A stretch of DNA of 64,000 bases from a virus (IMGVR_UViG_3300005607_000001:1-64000), one strand, 5' to 3'. Counted from the stretch's first letter, positions 42,399 through 49,131 are shown. The notes: generated by a model from the sequence alone, not told the origin. Numbers and translations: made by a program.

Positions 42399-42709
42399 TG
42401 ATTAATCCGCGCTGTAAATATTGCCGCCGTCGGGCGGTGATGGTTGTGAGGAAAACGATTAATTCGACGTTATCGGGCGGGTACGAATATCCGTGGCCGG
42501 TGTGCGCGTGGCATGCGCATTACCTCGATCCGGAAATAGACCACGGTATGCCCGATGAAGTCCGGGATAGAATTTTAAACTTAAAACAAATGAATTATCA
42601 TTCCCCGGCGTATAAAACCGCGCGCAAGGAATTGAAGGACATGTTAATCAACATGTCCACCGAAGTATCAGGTGTTAATCGCCGAACTTCGCCTTGTAAC
42701 CGGGTTTAA
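42398..42709 (+). CDS. hypothetical protein with zinc-type Cys pair, 103 aa
   Basis: Start at ATG 42398 overlaps the stop of the previous gene. Near the N-terminus CKYCRRRA and VCAWHAHYL form a possible Cys2-Cys-His zinc site. The C-terminal half is helical. Its 3' end overlaps the end of the convergent methyltransferase gene by 35 bp. Confidence 0.72.
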   Translation: MINPRCKYCRRRAVMVVRKTINSTLSGGYEYPWPVCAWHAHYLDPEIDHGMPDEVRDRILNLKQMNYHSPAYKTARKELKDMLINMSTEVSGVNRRTSPCNRV

Positions 42710-43253
42710 GCCACTTTAATTCACATGGGCCGGAATGGGTCTTATCCCACACGTACCACGCGTAGGCGGTAGGACCACTTCCGGCTCTTATTGCGCCCTT
42801 GGGATAAAACGTGATGCGTTCACTAAAAACCCAAACCCTTGCGGGCGGGTGTTTGTGAAAAATCGTCCGACAGCGGTTCGCGCCTTCCAAGAACGCCAAG
42901 CGCAACAACAGGGCGAATTTTTTCCTCGCCTGACCGAGCGCGATCGTGATGAAACTTTCTGCGCTATTAAACGGCGGATTAGTGATGATATTATCACTCA
43001 CGCGCGTTGAAGTGAGGAAATTACACCCCGTATCGCCGTATCCGTGATCGTAAAGATCGGAGCTGTAAACGTCGCAGCCCGTGGTTTTTAACACTTCCGC
43101 CATTCGCCCATCACCGCAGGCGCATTCCCAGATTTCACCGGTGAATGATTCGTTGTCTATTAGTGCGTAGGTCGCCCAGCGTGGCGTGGGGTAAAAATCC
43201 GGTCCGGTGCGATCGGCGAAACGTTTTACGGTTGGTTGAAAAGGTAAATTCAT
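42675..43253 (-). CDS. DNA methyltransferase-like protein with NPPF motif
   Basis: 192 aa from ATG 43253 (a GTG at 43277 would add 8 residues). Motif I IWECACGDGRMAEVL, an acidic SSDLYDHGYG, and the catalytic NPPF (92-95) in DNIITNPPFNSAESF. The NPPF form points to an N6-adenine (or N4) methyltransferase. No partner nuclease is adjacent in the obvious sense, so an orphan role such as protection from host restriction is likely. Confidence 0.85.
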   Translation of the reverse strand: MNLPFQPTVKRFADRTGPDFYPTPRWATYALIDNESFTGEIWECACGDGRMAEVLKTTGCDVYSSDLYDHGYGDTGCNFLTSTRVSDNIITNPPFNSAESFITIALGQARKKFALLLRLAFLEGANRCRTIFHKHPPARVWVFSERITFYPKGAIRAGSGPTAYAWYVWDKTHSGPCELKWLKPGYKAKFGD

Positions 43254-43334
43254 TGAAGAATGAAAGGTTGGGGACACACGCGGATGTGTGTCGGTTGATG
43301 TGGATACAGTGCGCGGAATTGTAGCGGGAGGGTA

Positions 43335-43850
43335 TCAGGAAACGGGCCGAATGTCAACGCCCGAGTCCGGCAATTTGAGAATCTCTGTTATGAAAAATAG
43401 TCGTATGCGGCACATCTTCTGATACCTATCACCATCACCATTAATCCTTTCACACACTTCTTTCAACGCCGCAATATGCCACCGTTTCACTGTTCGCCGG
43501 TCGGTTTGCAATAACTTTGCGATGTGCGTCCAGTGAAACAAACAGCGGTGGGTGATGGGGTTTACGATACTGCGCGCGTGAAGCAAACGGCGTTTGTATG
43601 GGTCGGAACAGAGGTTTGGAAGGAGAAGGATTTCGTCCATGAAGGGGATTTCGTGGTTTAACGGCGCCGGGAAGGTGAGGGGTTTCGGGTCTTGCGGCGC
43701 GGGTTCGGAATCGTCAAGCTCGCGGACGTAATCCGGCCAAAGGCTCCGAGCGTTGCAGGGTTTTAACCGGGTGACGGGCAATGCGAGAAGTTTTCCGCCG
43801 GCCCATTCGAGCCACGTTTGAAGTTCATCGGGGGATAACGGGATGAACAT
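43335..43850 (-). CDS. HTH protein, DUF6362-like
   Basis: 171 aa. It opens with LSPDELQTWLEWAGGKLLAL and has an HTH-like HWTHIAKLLQTDRRTVKRWH near residue 110-125. This layout is that of alphaproteobacterial phage proteins (DUF6362 group), which sit close to terminase genes. DNA binding is likely, the target unknown. Confidence 0.75.
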   Translation of the reverse strand: MFIPLSPDELQTWLEWAGGKLLALPVTRLKPCNARSLWPDYVRELDDSEPAPQDPKPLTFPAPLNHEIPFMDEILLLPNLCSDPYKRRLLHARSIVNPITHRCLFHWTHIAKLLQTDRRTVKRWHIAALKEVCERINGDGDRYQKMCRIRLFFITEILKLPDSGVDIRPVS

Positions 43851-43860
43851 GGGGTGAAGG

Positions 43861-43891
43861 TTGGGCGTTGGGCGTTGGGCGTTGGGCGTTA
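43861..43891 (-). repeat. heptameric linker repeat, copy 3
   Basis: Four tandem GTTGGGC units on the plus strand (AACGCCC in the transcribed sense), between the nuclease gene stop and the HTH gene start. Confidence 0.7.
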
Positions 43892-44374
43892 GACCCAGGG
43901 AATCTTTCCCTTACCCAACCACTGCAAAACCGGTATCGAGGGTTGGTAATTGTAAACCGCCGAATGAACGTTATCGATGAGGTTTGTAGTGAGGGGCGTG
44001 ATGTTTTTACAGATAATCAACGGCCTCACTTGCCCGAGGGTCTTTTTCGTCGCGTCCATGATCACCGGAATATACAACCCCGCGAGTTTCGTCATCGCGT
44101 CTTGAACGAATGTTAGTTTCACCTCGATGATAAGGGTTATGTTTTGTACGTGAAGCAATAAATCCGGCACGCATTGCCCCGGACCGTTCAGGTCTTGAAA
44201 TCTAAACCACGGTTCGACTTCGAGTTTACCGTTTGCGACCTTGCATACCTCTTCCATTGCCTTGGTGACTTTTTTCTGATAGGCCAAACCGCGGCGAGCG
44301 TGGACATTCGCCGCTTTGGGCATTTGACGTGGCGGGCAGCGAGAAGAATCAATCACCCCGGTAACAAGCCGCAT
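43889..44374 (-). CDS. PD-(D/E)XK-type nuclease, VRR-NUC-like
   Basis: 161 aa. The nuclease core is Pro70-Asp71 in QCVPDLLLHVQNI followed by LIIEVKLT with Glu84 and Lys86, the PD...EXK pattern of small phage nucleases. The start at 44374 has AAGGA 9 bp upstream. It may act in recombination or packaging; it lies right below the terminase small-subunit candidate. Confidence 0.75.
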   Translation of the reverse strand: MRLVTGVIDSSRCPPRQMPKAANVHARRGLAYQKKVTKAMEEVCKVANGKLEVEPWFRFQDLNGPGQCVPDLLLHVQNITLIIEVKLTFVQDAMTKLAGLYIPVIMDATKKTLGQVRPLIICKNITPLTTNLIDNVHSAVYNYQPSIPVLQWLGKGKIPWV

Positions 44375-44408
44375 TAATTCGGTCCTTGAAAATGAGGGTT
44401 GATGTTTA

Positions 44409-44486
44409 ATGGAAATGGAAATGGAAATGGAAATGGAAGGTTGGGTTATGGGTGTTAGGCGTTAGGCGTTAGGCGTTGGGTGTTAG
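44409..44486 (-). repeat. hexamer and heptamer linker repeat, copy 4
   Basis: GGAAAT hexamers (44411-44437) are followed by GTTAGGC heptamers (44452-44486). In the transcribed sense the second part reads AACGCCT and AACACCC. Located between the TerS candidate and the nuclease gene. Confidence 0.7.
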
Positions 44487-45064
44487 TCTTCGTGATCGAT
44501 AACCTTGATTCCCGGCCCGGGGATGTTAAACGTGATATTCGTCGGCGTGGCAGCGGGCGGCACTGCGGTCTTGGGCGGCAAATGCGTCCTATCGCCCGCC
44601 AATTGCGCAATCTGCCTAATTTCGCTCGTTGAAATCTTCGCGCGCTTTTCGTCATCTTCCAATCGCTCGCGCAATTCCATCCACGCCAATTGTGCGACGT
44701 CCAGCGCCTCGTTTCTCAGCGCCTCGGCGACATCGAGGGTCGAGTTTTCGATTTGTTTCTGAAACCCTTCGACCAATTCGCGAAACGCCGGATCGGAATT
44801 GCGCCAGCTGTTAATACTCGCCGGTGTCCGCCCGACCATGATCGCGATATCAACGTCCGAAAACCCGGCCGCGACCAACATCGCAGTCTTGCGATGTATC
44901 GCCCGGATGACCTTTAACGGCTGCACCGCCCGGGTGGGGGAATTGGTTGTATCTTGCAGTTGGATTAAATCATCGTGCGTTAGGTCGCGAATGAATTCGA
45001 AGTTCAATAAAATCCGCGGCCGGGTTTGCGGGTCGATGGGGAGGAAATCAATGGGGCGGGGCAT
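44483..45064 (-). CDS. probable terminase small subunit
   Basis: 193 aa from ATG 45064. A HTH-type region RKTAMLVAAGFSDVDIAIMV followed by GRTPASINSWRNSDPAF fits small terminases and terS-like proteins that recognise DNA ends; an acidic helical middle and a Pro/Ala-rich tail follow. It is first in the group of packaging genes. No stronger motif is available, so TerS is a context-based call. Confidence 0.65.
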   Translation of the reverse strand: MPRPIDFLPIDPQTRPRILLNFEFIRDLTHDDLIQLQDTTNSPTRAVQPLKVIRAIHRKTAMLVAAGFSDVDIAIMVGRTPASINSWRNSDPAFRELVEGFQKQIENSTLDVAEALRNEALDVAQLAWMELRERLEDDEKRAKISTSEIRQIAQLAGDRTHLPPKTAVPPAATPTNITFNIPGPGIKVIDHED

Positions 45065-45095
45065 GGTGATAACCGTAAGCGACACACGAAAAAAG

Positions 45096-45134
45096 TCTAA
45101 AAAATTGTGTAGGGGATTCGAACCCGCTGGCGCA
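45096..45134 (-). other. tRNA T-arm-like sequence, possible att remnant
   Basis: On the minus strand a GCGGGTTCGAATCCCCTACACA sequence contains a perfect TTCGAAT T-loop with only three good stem pairs, followed by a T-rich stretch. No matching acceptor or D-arm is found upstream, so it is not a tRNA. It may be a fragment of a host tRNA 3' end taken up as an integration site. Weak. Confidence 0.3.
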
Positions 45135-45166
45135 TTGCAAAGTTTGATTGGGACCCTAAAGTGGGC

Positions 45167-45194
45167 AGGGGAGTGGGACGAATCCCACTCCCCT
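45167..45194 (-). terminator. 12-bp hairpin with UUCG loop
   Basis: Perfect arms 45167-45178 and 45183-45194. In the minus-strand RNA the loop is UUCG, an exceptionally stable tetraloop, directly after the 45202-45783 gene. No T-run follows, but the position fits a stop or mRNA-end structure. Confidence 0.7.
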
Positions 45195-45201
45195 CAAAAC
45201 C

Positions 45202-45783
45202 TCAAAGATCGCTGATATCCGCGATCTTTGAAGCTTCGCCGATCATCTCTGAGCGGACCTCGGACAAGGTCCGCTCAAATAGGTCGTAATTCGCCGACAA
45301 AACGCCCTGAGGAGCGTTCTTCGTCGGCCGATCTGAAAGGAAATGGTCGACGAATTGATCGACCATCACCTTTGAACCGCGACCCGAGGGCAGCTTTTGG
45401 CCCCGCTGAGCCAAAAGCAGCGAGAGAACCCGCTTCGCGGCCTCGCGCCGCAAAGCGGTTTCGTCGATGGTGCGCGATCCGCGTTCGTTCAGGAACGCGA
45501 CAAGGCGGCCTTCGAGGGCCGCCTCACGCAACGCAGCGCTTATCTCGGCTTTCCAGCCGAGATAGCTTTTCAAATTCGCGGCGCTAGCACGTTTCCACGT
45601 GCTGACGTCCGCGAGCGAATAGTCGCTCGCGTTGCCCCCGCTTTCCGCTGCCATGGCCTTTTTCGCCATGGCGTCGGCGCGTTTGAAGGCGCGCGCGGCA
45701 ATCGCTTCCGCGCCTTCAACCAAGAGCTTCTCGCTCTCAGGCAATTCCGAGAGCGAAAGCCCGTCATACCAAACCTCGCTCAT
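45202..45783 (-). CDS. hypothetical protein with hairpin-dense coding sequence, 193 aa
   Basis: Not recognised. It is the first gene leftward of the divergent hub. ATG 45783 is chosen (AAGGAG at 12 bp); an ATG nine bases upstream is too close to the SD. The protein is helical and Ala/Glu/Arg-rich (LLVEGAEAIAARAFKRADAM). Its coding sequence carries at least 13 inverted repeats with arms of 7-12 bp and short loops, one every 40-50 bp; two have GGAA loops in the mRNA. Base use is richer in GC than the flanks. A promoter lies at 45894-45922. A regulator or early protein is possible. Confidence 0.7.
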   Translation of the reverse strand: MSEVWYDGLSLSELPESEKLLVEGAEAIAARAFKRADAMAKKAMAAESGGNASDYSLADVSTWKRASAANLKSYLGWKAEISAALREAALEGRLVAFLNERGSRTIDETALRREAAKRVLSLLLAQRGQKLPSGRGSKVMVDQFVDHFLSDRPTKNAPQGVLSANYDLFERTLSEVRSEMIGEASKIADISDL

Positions 45784-45849
45784 AACTATCATTAACTCCT
45801 TCCTACAACACACAACAGCTTGTTCTACGTTGCGCAAGGAAACAATGCA

Positions 45850-46230
45850 AGGAAAATGTGTGTGGTGAGGTATTGAAAGTGTGGTTAAGAGGGATTGTAA
45901 CAGTTTGTAACAAAGGGTACAATAATGTCATAAACATTATGATTAACGTTGTCTGATATGCGAAATGACGCGTTCCCATGCCGGCCGGCAGGTAACCTGT
46001 CGTTAACCATACGGGATAAAGCGGCACACATTTGGATATACATATATATATAATATATAAAAAATTAACCATACTCTATGTAAGGATATACCTCCCGCCC
46101 TCCCGCCCGCCGAACACGTGCCATCTCGCATATCAGACAACGTTGCTCATAACGTTTAGCTGCACGTGCATCCCTTTGTTACAATCTGTTACACACTCGC
46201 TCCCGCTCGCTCCCGCCCCTCACCACCTTC
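45850..46230. repeat. imperfect palindrome with AT-rich centre (divergent hub)
   Basis: Two arms mirror each other around position 46044.5: a perfect 19-bp pair (45945-45963 and 46126-46144), a 21-bp pair with one mismatch (45897-45917 and 46172-46192) and a 9-bp pair (45862-45870 and 46218-46226). All share the same centre within one base, in a run of TATATA. The two arms align without gaps over more than 80 bp. Genes to the left run leftward, genes to the right run rightward. A replication origin or a divergent operator is likely; which one is not decided. Confidence 0.8.
45894..45922 (-). promoter_or_regulatory. leftward promoter TTGTAC-17-TACAAT
   Basis: On the minus strand -35 TTGTAC (45922-45917) and -10 TACAAT (45899-45894) are 17 bp apart. 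The spacer is exactly the 21-bp repeat arm, so a protein bound there would control it. The mirror-image position on the right arm gives only TGCATC and TACACA, a weaker promoter. Confidence 0.65.
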
Positions 46231-46354
46231 CCAAAAATCGCCTAGGAACGCACTACACGCCACCTCGAACACTTTTCCGCCACCAACTTGGCGACGCCTA
46301 CCCTAGGCGTCGCCACCGTTAAAAGGCCGCGGATCAAAAACTAGCGGCCTTTTT
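46196..46354 (+). ncRNA. candidate small leader RNA with attenuator-type hairpins
   Basis: Between the right arm of the palindrome and a terminator there is no credible protein gene. A 12-bp perfect hairpin (46289-46300 and 46304-46315, loop CCC) is followed at once by the terminator at 46321-46354. CGCCTAGG (46239-46246) can pair instead with CCTAGGCG (46302-46309) and would break that hairpin. Either a small RNA or an attenuated leader; inference. Confidence 0.4.
46321..46354. terminator. bidirectional terminator AAAAGGCCGC/GCGGCCTTTT
   Basis: Stem 46321-46330 and 46344-46353 with a 13-base loop, T-run on the right and A-run on the left. It isolates the hub from the following small gene. 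Same GGCCGC core as the next two terminators. Confidence 0.82.
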
Positions 46355-46402
46355 AATGCCTACATATCTTGCATTTATCTCAAACTCGAAACATGCCACG
46401 CC

Positions 46403-46441
46403 TTGACATTCAACGCCACTTTGTGCTATGGCGTTGAATGT
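46403..46441 (+). promoter_or_regulatory. promoter TTGACA-18-TATGGC within a 13-bp palindrome
   Basis: TTGACA (46403-46408) is the consensus -35; TATGGC (46427-46432) with a TG extension is the -10. A perfect inverted repeat, 46406-46418 and 46429-46441, covers both elements and is a good operator candidate. It serves the gene at 46465. Confidence 0.65.
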
Positions 46442-46464
46442 TGTGTGTTGAGAAGGAATGAATG

Positions 46465-46857
46465 ATGTTTTACAACCTAACGCCTCATGAAATCTCAGCC
46501 GATGAGGCCGAGCTTGGCGTGATCGACGTAACGGAGCGCAGGAAGCTCATTGAGCTTCTCACGTTCCGCGAAAGGCCAACTGAGATTGAGGTTTGGGATA
46601 GGGCGCGCGAAATCGCGCGTCTATTATTGCGCGAAATCGACCGCGCTGAGCAGCGCGGAGATTGCTATCGCGATGACGATCACAGTGTCGTCATCTTCGG
46701 GCCCGCCTATTTGATGGGCCCGCTCGAAAAGGTTATATCCGGCATTAATGTACGGGTTTATCATCCGTACTATTCCCTTGATAGTCATGGGAATGCATCC
46801 TTTGAGGGATACATCCCAGTTACAGCGCACCGAATAGGTGCACCGTTGTTTGGATAA
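46465..46857 (+). CDS. hypothetical protein in a terminator-bounded unit, 130 aa
   Basis: Not firmly recognised; it opens FYNLTPHEI, a start seen in small phage proteins of unknown role (NLTPH type), and has an acidic helical region (WDRAREIARLLLREIDRAEQ) and a beta end (GINVRVYHPYYS). AAGGA is 7 bp before ATG 46465. The gene stands alone between two terminators with its own promoter. Its coding sequence contains about eight hairpins, for example 46672-46679 with 46688-46695, and 46698-46704 with 46716-46722. Confidence 0.7.
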   Translation: MFYNLTPHEISADEAELGVIDVTERRKLIELLTFRERPTEIEVWDRAREIARLLLREIDRAEQRGDCYRDDDHSVVIFGPAYLMGPLEKVISGINVRVYHPYYSLDSHGNASFEGYIPVTAHRIGAPLFG

Positions 46858-46861
46858 ACCC

Positions 46862-46892
46862 AAGGCCGCAGGCAAAAACCTGCGGCCTTTTT
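46862..46892 (+). terminator. rho-independent terminator, GGCCGC type
   Basis: Perfect 11-bp stem (46862-46872 and 46879-46889), loop CAAAAA, tail TTTTTATT. Directly downstream of the 46465 gene. Confidence 0.92.
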
Positions 46893-46940
46893 ATTTCGCG
46901 CATTATATGGCATTTTACACAAATGCCACGTAACGCGCGC

Positions 46941-46970
46941 TTGACGCGCAGCGCTAAAGCGAACTACAAC
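46941..46970 (+). promoter_or_regulatory. promoter-like TTGACG-18-TACAAC
   Basis: TTGACG (46941-46946) and TACAAC (46965-46970). Upstream the sequence shares ATGCCACG with the region before the promoter at 46403, so the two units have a similar control region. Between the elements lie small palindromes (GCGCGC, AGCGCT). Confidence 0.45.
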
Positions 46971-47001
46971 GCGTATGGTTCAACTAAAGTGGAGTATGGT
47001 T

Positions 47002-47142
47002 ATGGTCACTTATGGGGTTTTCAAGATCGTCGCGGGCGTCGCGCCCGTGCTTTGCTGGCGGTTGGCAAACCGCCAGCGCGCCTTGCAAGTGGCGCGCGAG
47101 ATGCGCGCCAGTGGCACCTATTTCGTGCGTCCTTGCCGTTAG
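47002..47142 (+). CDS. small membrane-type protein, 46 aa
   Basis: ATG 47002 has GGAG 7 bp upstream. The N-terminal half is hydrophobic (YGVFKIVAGVAPVLCW), followed by a basic stretch (RLANRQRALQVAREMRASG). It is flanked by a promoter-like site and a terminator 22 bp after the stop. A longer overlapping frame (46923-47165) has no SD. Short hairpins run through it, one across the stop codon. Confidence 0.55.
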   Translation: MVTYGVFKIVAGVAPVLCWRLANRQRALQVAREMRASGTYFVRPCR

Positions 47143-47163
47143 GACGCACGAAACCCTTCCCTT

Positions 47164-47192
47164 AAGGCCGCGATCTTTTCGCGGCCTTTTTT
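47164..47192 (+). terminator. rho-independent terminator, GGCCGC type
   Basis: Stem 47164-47173 and 47179-47188, loop TCTTT, followed by TTTTTT. Third terminator with the same AAGGCCGC core within 900 bp. Confidence 0.92.
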
Positions 47193-47791
47193 ATTGCCCT
47201 CGCTCATATCTAAAATTTTATCCGTTTTCGCCACAAATCGACCTGGCACAAATTAACCTTCAACACGTGCCAAATAATGCGCGCAATCGACCTGGCCCTT
47301 TTTAGAAATATTTTATCCATTGAAATTAACCTAAAACCCTCATCAAACACGTAACATATCTGCGACATACGCGTTAACCTAAAACCCTCACCAAATCTCT
47401 TACATTCCCTATCCTTTTCCACTTGACATTTAACACATTTTCACTTCCGCGTGATTTGAACAATTAACCCTAGGGCATTAACTCTTTTTCAACCTTTTGC
47501 AACGCACGAAATAAAACCTCAAACTCACATACAATGCGCGTTGAAGGTTTTACGGTGCGCGAACATGTGCCGCATAACAACCTATCATACAACACCATAC
47601 ACATTAACCATCTTATAACTACGTCTACAACCCACCACCATATTAAAGTCAGCCTTCCCTAAGTGCTCAGGTCAGCCTTTACACAGAAACCCTAAGTCAG
47701 CCTTAGGTTAGTGCTCACTAAGTGCTTACGTCAGTGCTCACCTAAACGACACACATTACCCTTCCCTTCAACCCTCAACCCACAAAACCCT
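47193..47791. other. AT-rich non-coding region with TTAACC boxes and iteron-like repeats
   Basis: No credible gene. TTAACC, always in this orientation, occurs at 47253, 47326, 47374, 47464 and 47604; further copies lie at 46003, 46065, 48372, 48391 and 48427. A 22-base repeat starting TTAACCTAAAACCCTC is present at 47326-47347 and 47374-47395. ATCGACCTGGC occurs at 47237-47247 and 47286-47296. The right part holds GTCAGCCTT and AGTGCTCA repeats. This is the strongest origin candidate besides the palindrome. Confidence 0.6.
47648..47744 (+). repeat. iteron-like cluster
   Basis: GTCAGCCTT at 47648-47656, 47671-47679 and 47696-47704; AGTGCTCA at 47662-47669, 47710-47717 and 47733-47740, with one variant AGTGCTTA at 47721-47728. 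Two units are alternated over about 95 bp. Spacing and repetition fit binding sites for a replication initiator or a repressor. Confidence 0.65.
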
Positions 47792-48172
47792 ATGCCAATA
47801 ACTCAAACTCGCATTCAAGGCCTTTTATCAGTCATTGAAAACATTCAAACCCGGATTGGACACTTACAACACGTAATACAAGCCCGCGCACAAGACGCGC
47901 GAATGCAAGCGGCAAATAACGCGAACAACGCAAGTGATGCAAGTGATGGAAATAATGCAAACAATACACCTTCACAAAACGTGATCTTAGATCTCTATAA
48001 CGCAATCAATCAACTCGAAGACCTTATTGTTAACTGGGAATTCCTTTCACGCGAGGATTTCGAAATCTTCACGCGCGAAAAAGTGCACTTTGAATTTGCA
48101 CACAAACGCAACGATTACTCCCGGCGATATATGCAAAAGCGCCGAATGACGCTAAAAGGCAGTGATCAATGA
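47792..48172 (+). CDS. hypothetical protein with Asn/Ala-rich linker, 126 aa
   Basis: ATG 47792 follows a C/A-rich leader without an SD. A helical N-terminus (LLSVIENIQTRIGHLQHVI), a low-complexity middle (MQAANNANNASDASDGNNAN) and a second helix (LYNAINQLEDLIVNWEFL) with a basic end. Ends in an ATGA overlap with the next gene. Confidence 0.65.
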   Translation: MPITQTRIQGLLSVIENIQTRIGHLQHVIQARAQDARMQAANNANNASDASDGNNANNTPSQNVILDLYNAINQLEDLIVNWEFLSREDFEIFTREKVHFEFAHKRNDYSRRYMQKRRMTLKGSDQ

Positions 48173-48345
48173 TCAACGATCAATTCATCGTATCTCTAAC
48201 TCTAACTCTAATCCTCGCGTATCTTGTAATAAAACTCATTGACCTGATATTTAATCACAAACACAAAACCCTCTTGCGTACCATTTTCTTTCAACAAGCA
48301 CTTTATGAGAAAATAACACGTCACATGCGGAATAAAACGCGCTGA
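48169..48345 (+). CDS. small membrane protein, 58 aa
   Basis: Begins inside the stop of the previous gene (ATGA). One long hydrophobic segment (FIVSLTLTLILAYLVIKLID) followed by a basic tail. Direct coupling with the coiled-coil protein suggests they work together. Function unknown. Confidence 0.6.
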   Translation: MINDQFIVSLTLTLILAYLVIKLIDLIFNHKHKTLLRTIFFQQALYEKITRHMRNKTR

Positions 48346-48511
48346 AGGTTAGATAAAATGCCACCTTTTAATTAACCATACCAACCCTCCTTAACCTCTT
48401 GATAACCTTGTCACATTTCTTGCCTGTTAACCATCTTCCGCCCTTGCCATTCCTTAAAATCCATGCTTTAATTACTCTACCTATACCTACGTTCAGTATC
48501 CAGGATACACT

Positions 48512-48868
48512 ATGCCGGCAATCATTCTCACGTTATCTCCCGATTCCGCGCGCGTCATCGCGCGAGATGAGAATGGTCAGGAACTGAACATTTCCGTTCC
48601 TGACCATTTTATTTGTCATTTGCGCACTCAACGCGCAAAAGAAATCGAACGTGAAAAAGCGCGTTCTACGCGGCAAAAGATTGCCGCGAAACATTCCCTT
48701 TCACGGCATTTTGGTCCGCAATACGCGGATCAAATCATTCCCTCGCCGCGGCTCAAACCGCGGCTCGAATCCGTGCGGAGTCTTAAAGACTTCGACCATC
48801 TGTTTGGTTTGGAAGATTTCCAAACCAAACAACAATCGCAACTTAGGAAAAAAGGACAAGTAAAGTGA
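48512..48868 (+). CDS. hypothetical protein with long hairpins in its coding sequence, 118 aa
   Basis: Not recognised. Start ATG 48512; an AGGA lies within the palindrome GTATCCAGGATAC (48497-48509) just upstream, so ribosome access could be controlled. The protein is basic and helical (RTQRAKEIEREKARSTRQK). Perfect hairpins inside it include 48572-48584 with 48596-48608 (13 bp), 48669-48676 with 48681-48688 (loop AAGA) and 48801-48814 with 48818-48831 (14 bp, loop GAT). Ends in a GTGA overlap with the next gene. Confidence 0.7.
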   Translation: MPAIILTLSPDSARVIARDENGQELNISVPDHFICHLRTQRAKEIEREKARSTRQKIAAKHSLSRHFGPQYADQIIPSPRLKPRLESVRSLKDFDHLFGLEDFQTKQQSQLRKKGQVK

Positions 48869-49044
48869 AGTCTGTTGACGACAAAGCGTCAGCCTTTGAC
48901 GCGATCTTAAATCACGTGCGCGAGATGAAATCGCGTGGCGATTCTCATTTCAATCAATGGGAATCGTTGGTCGGTTTTTGGGTTGTCGGATTCCTTTCAT
49001 CGGAATTGGAATCCGAAAATGAGGAGTCAAACAACGATGAATGA
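48865..49044 (+). CDS. hypothetical acidic protein, 59 aa
   Basis: GTG start at 48865 within the previous stop, AAGGA 10 bp upstream. Sequence opens MKSVDDKASAFDAILNHV, has a hydrophobic SLVGFWVVGFLSSEL and ends in an acidic tail. It could be membrane-anchored. Hairpins continue in its coding sequence. Confidence 0.6.
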   Translation: MKSVDDKASAFDAILNHVREMKSRGDSHFNQWESLVGFWVVGFLSSELESENEESNNDE

Positions 49045-49114
49045 TTTCGTATTCGGTTTATGTCTGGGACTCGTCCTTGGCGTTTCCCTTTGCGGATTCA
49101 TAGTAATCCTCTAA
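49037..49114 (+). CDS. 25-aa membrane microprotein
   Basis: A strong GAGGAG lies about 10 bp before ATG 49037. The peptide is one hydrophobic segment (LCLGLVLGVSLCGFIVIL) with almost no flanks. Overlaps the previous gene by 8 bp. Similar microproteins act in membrane complexes, but this one has no known match. Confidence 0.5.
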   Translation: MNDFVFGLCLGLVLGVSLCGFIVIL

Positions 49115-49131
49115 GCACAAGGACAAACCCA

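Noticed and set aside
44409-44486. Possible CRISPR array from regular short repeats
   Set aside because: Units are 6-7 bases without unique spacers; these are simple tandem repeats.
45096-45134. A tRNA gene on the minus strand
   Set aside because: Only the T-loop fits; T-stem has a mismatch and a wobble, and no acceptor, D-arm or anticodon arm can be paired.
45803-46322. Two open frames of about 90 aa (one on each strand) across the palindromic hub
   Set aside because: Composition is unlike proteins (runs of Tyr/Ile from TATATA), no SD, and they cover the inverted repeats and terminator-like structures.
46923-47165. 80-aa plus-strand frame overlapping the 46-aa gene
   Set aside because: No SD, starts inside the promoter-like region, Arg-rich sequence derived from palindromic GC repeats; the 47002 frame has an SD and a clean hydrophobic start.
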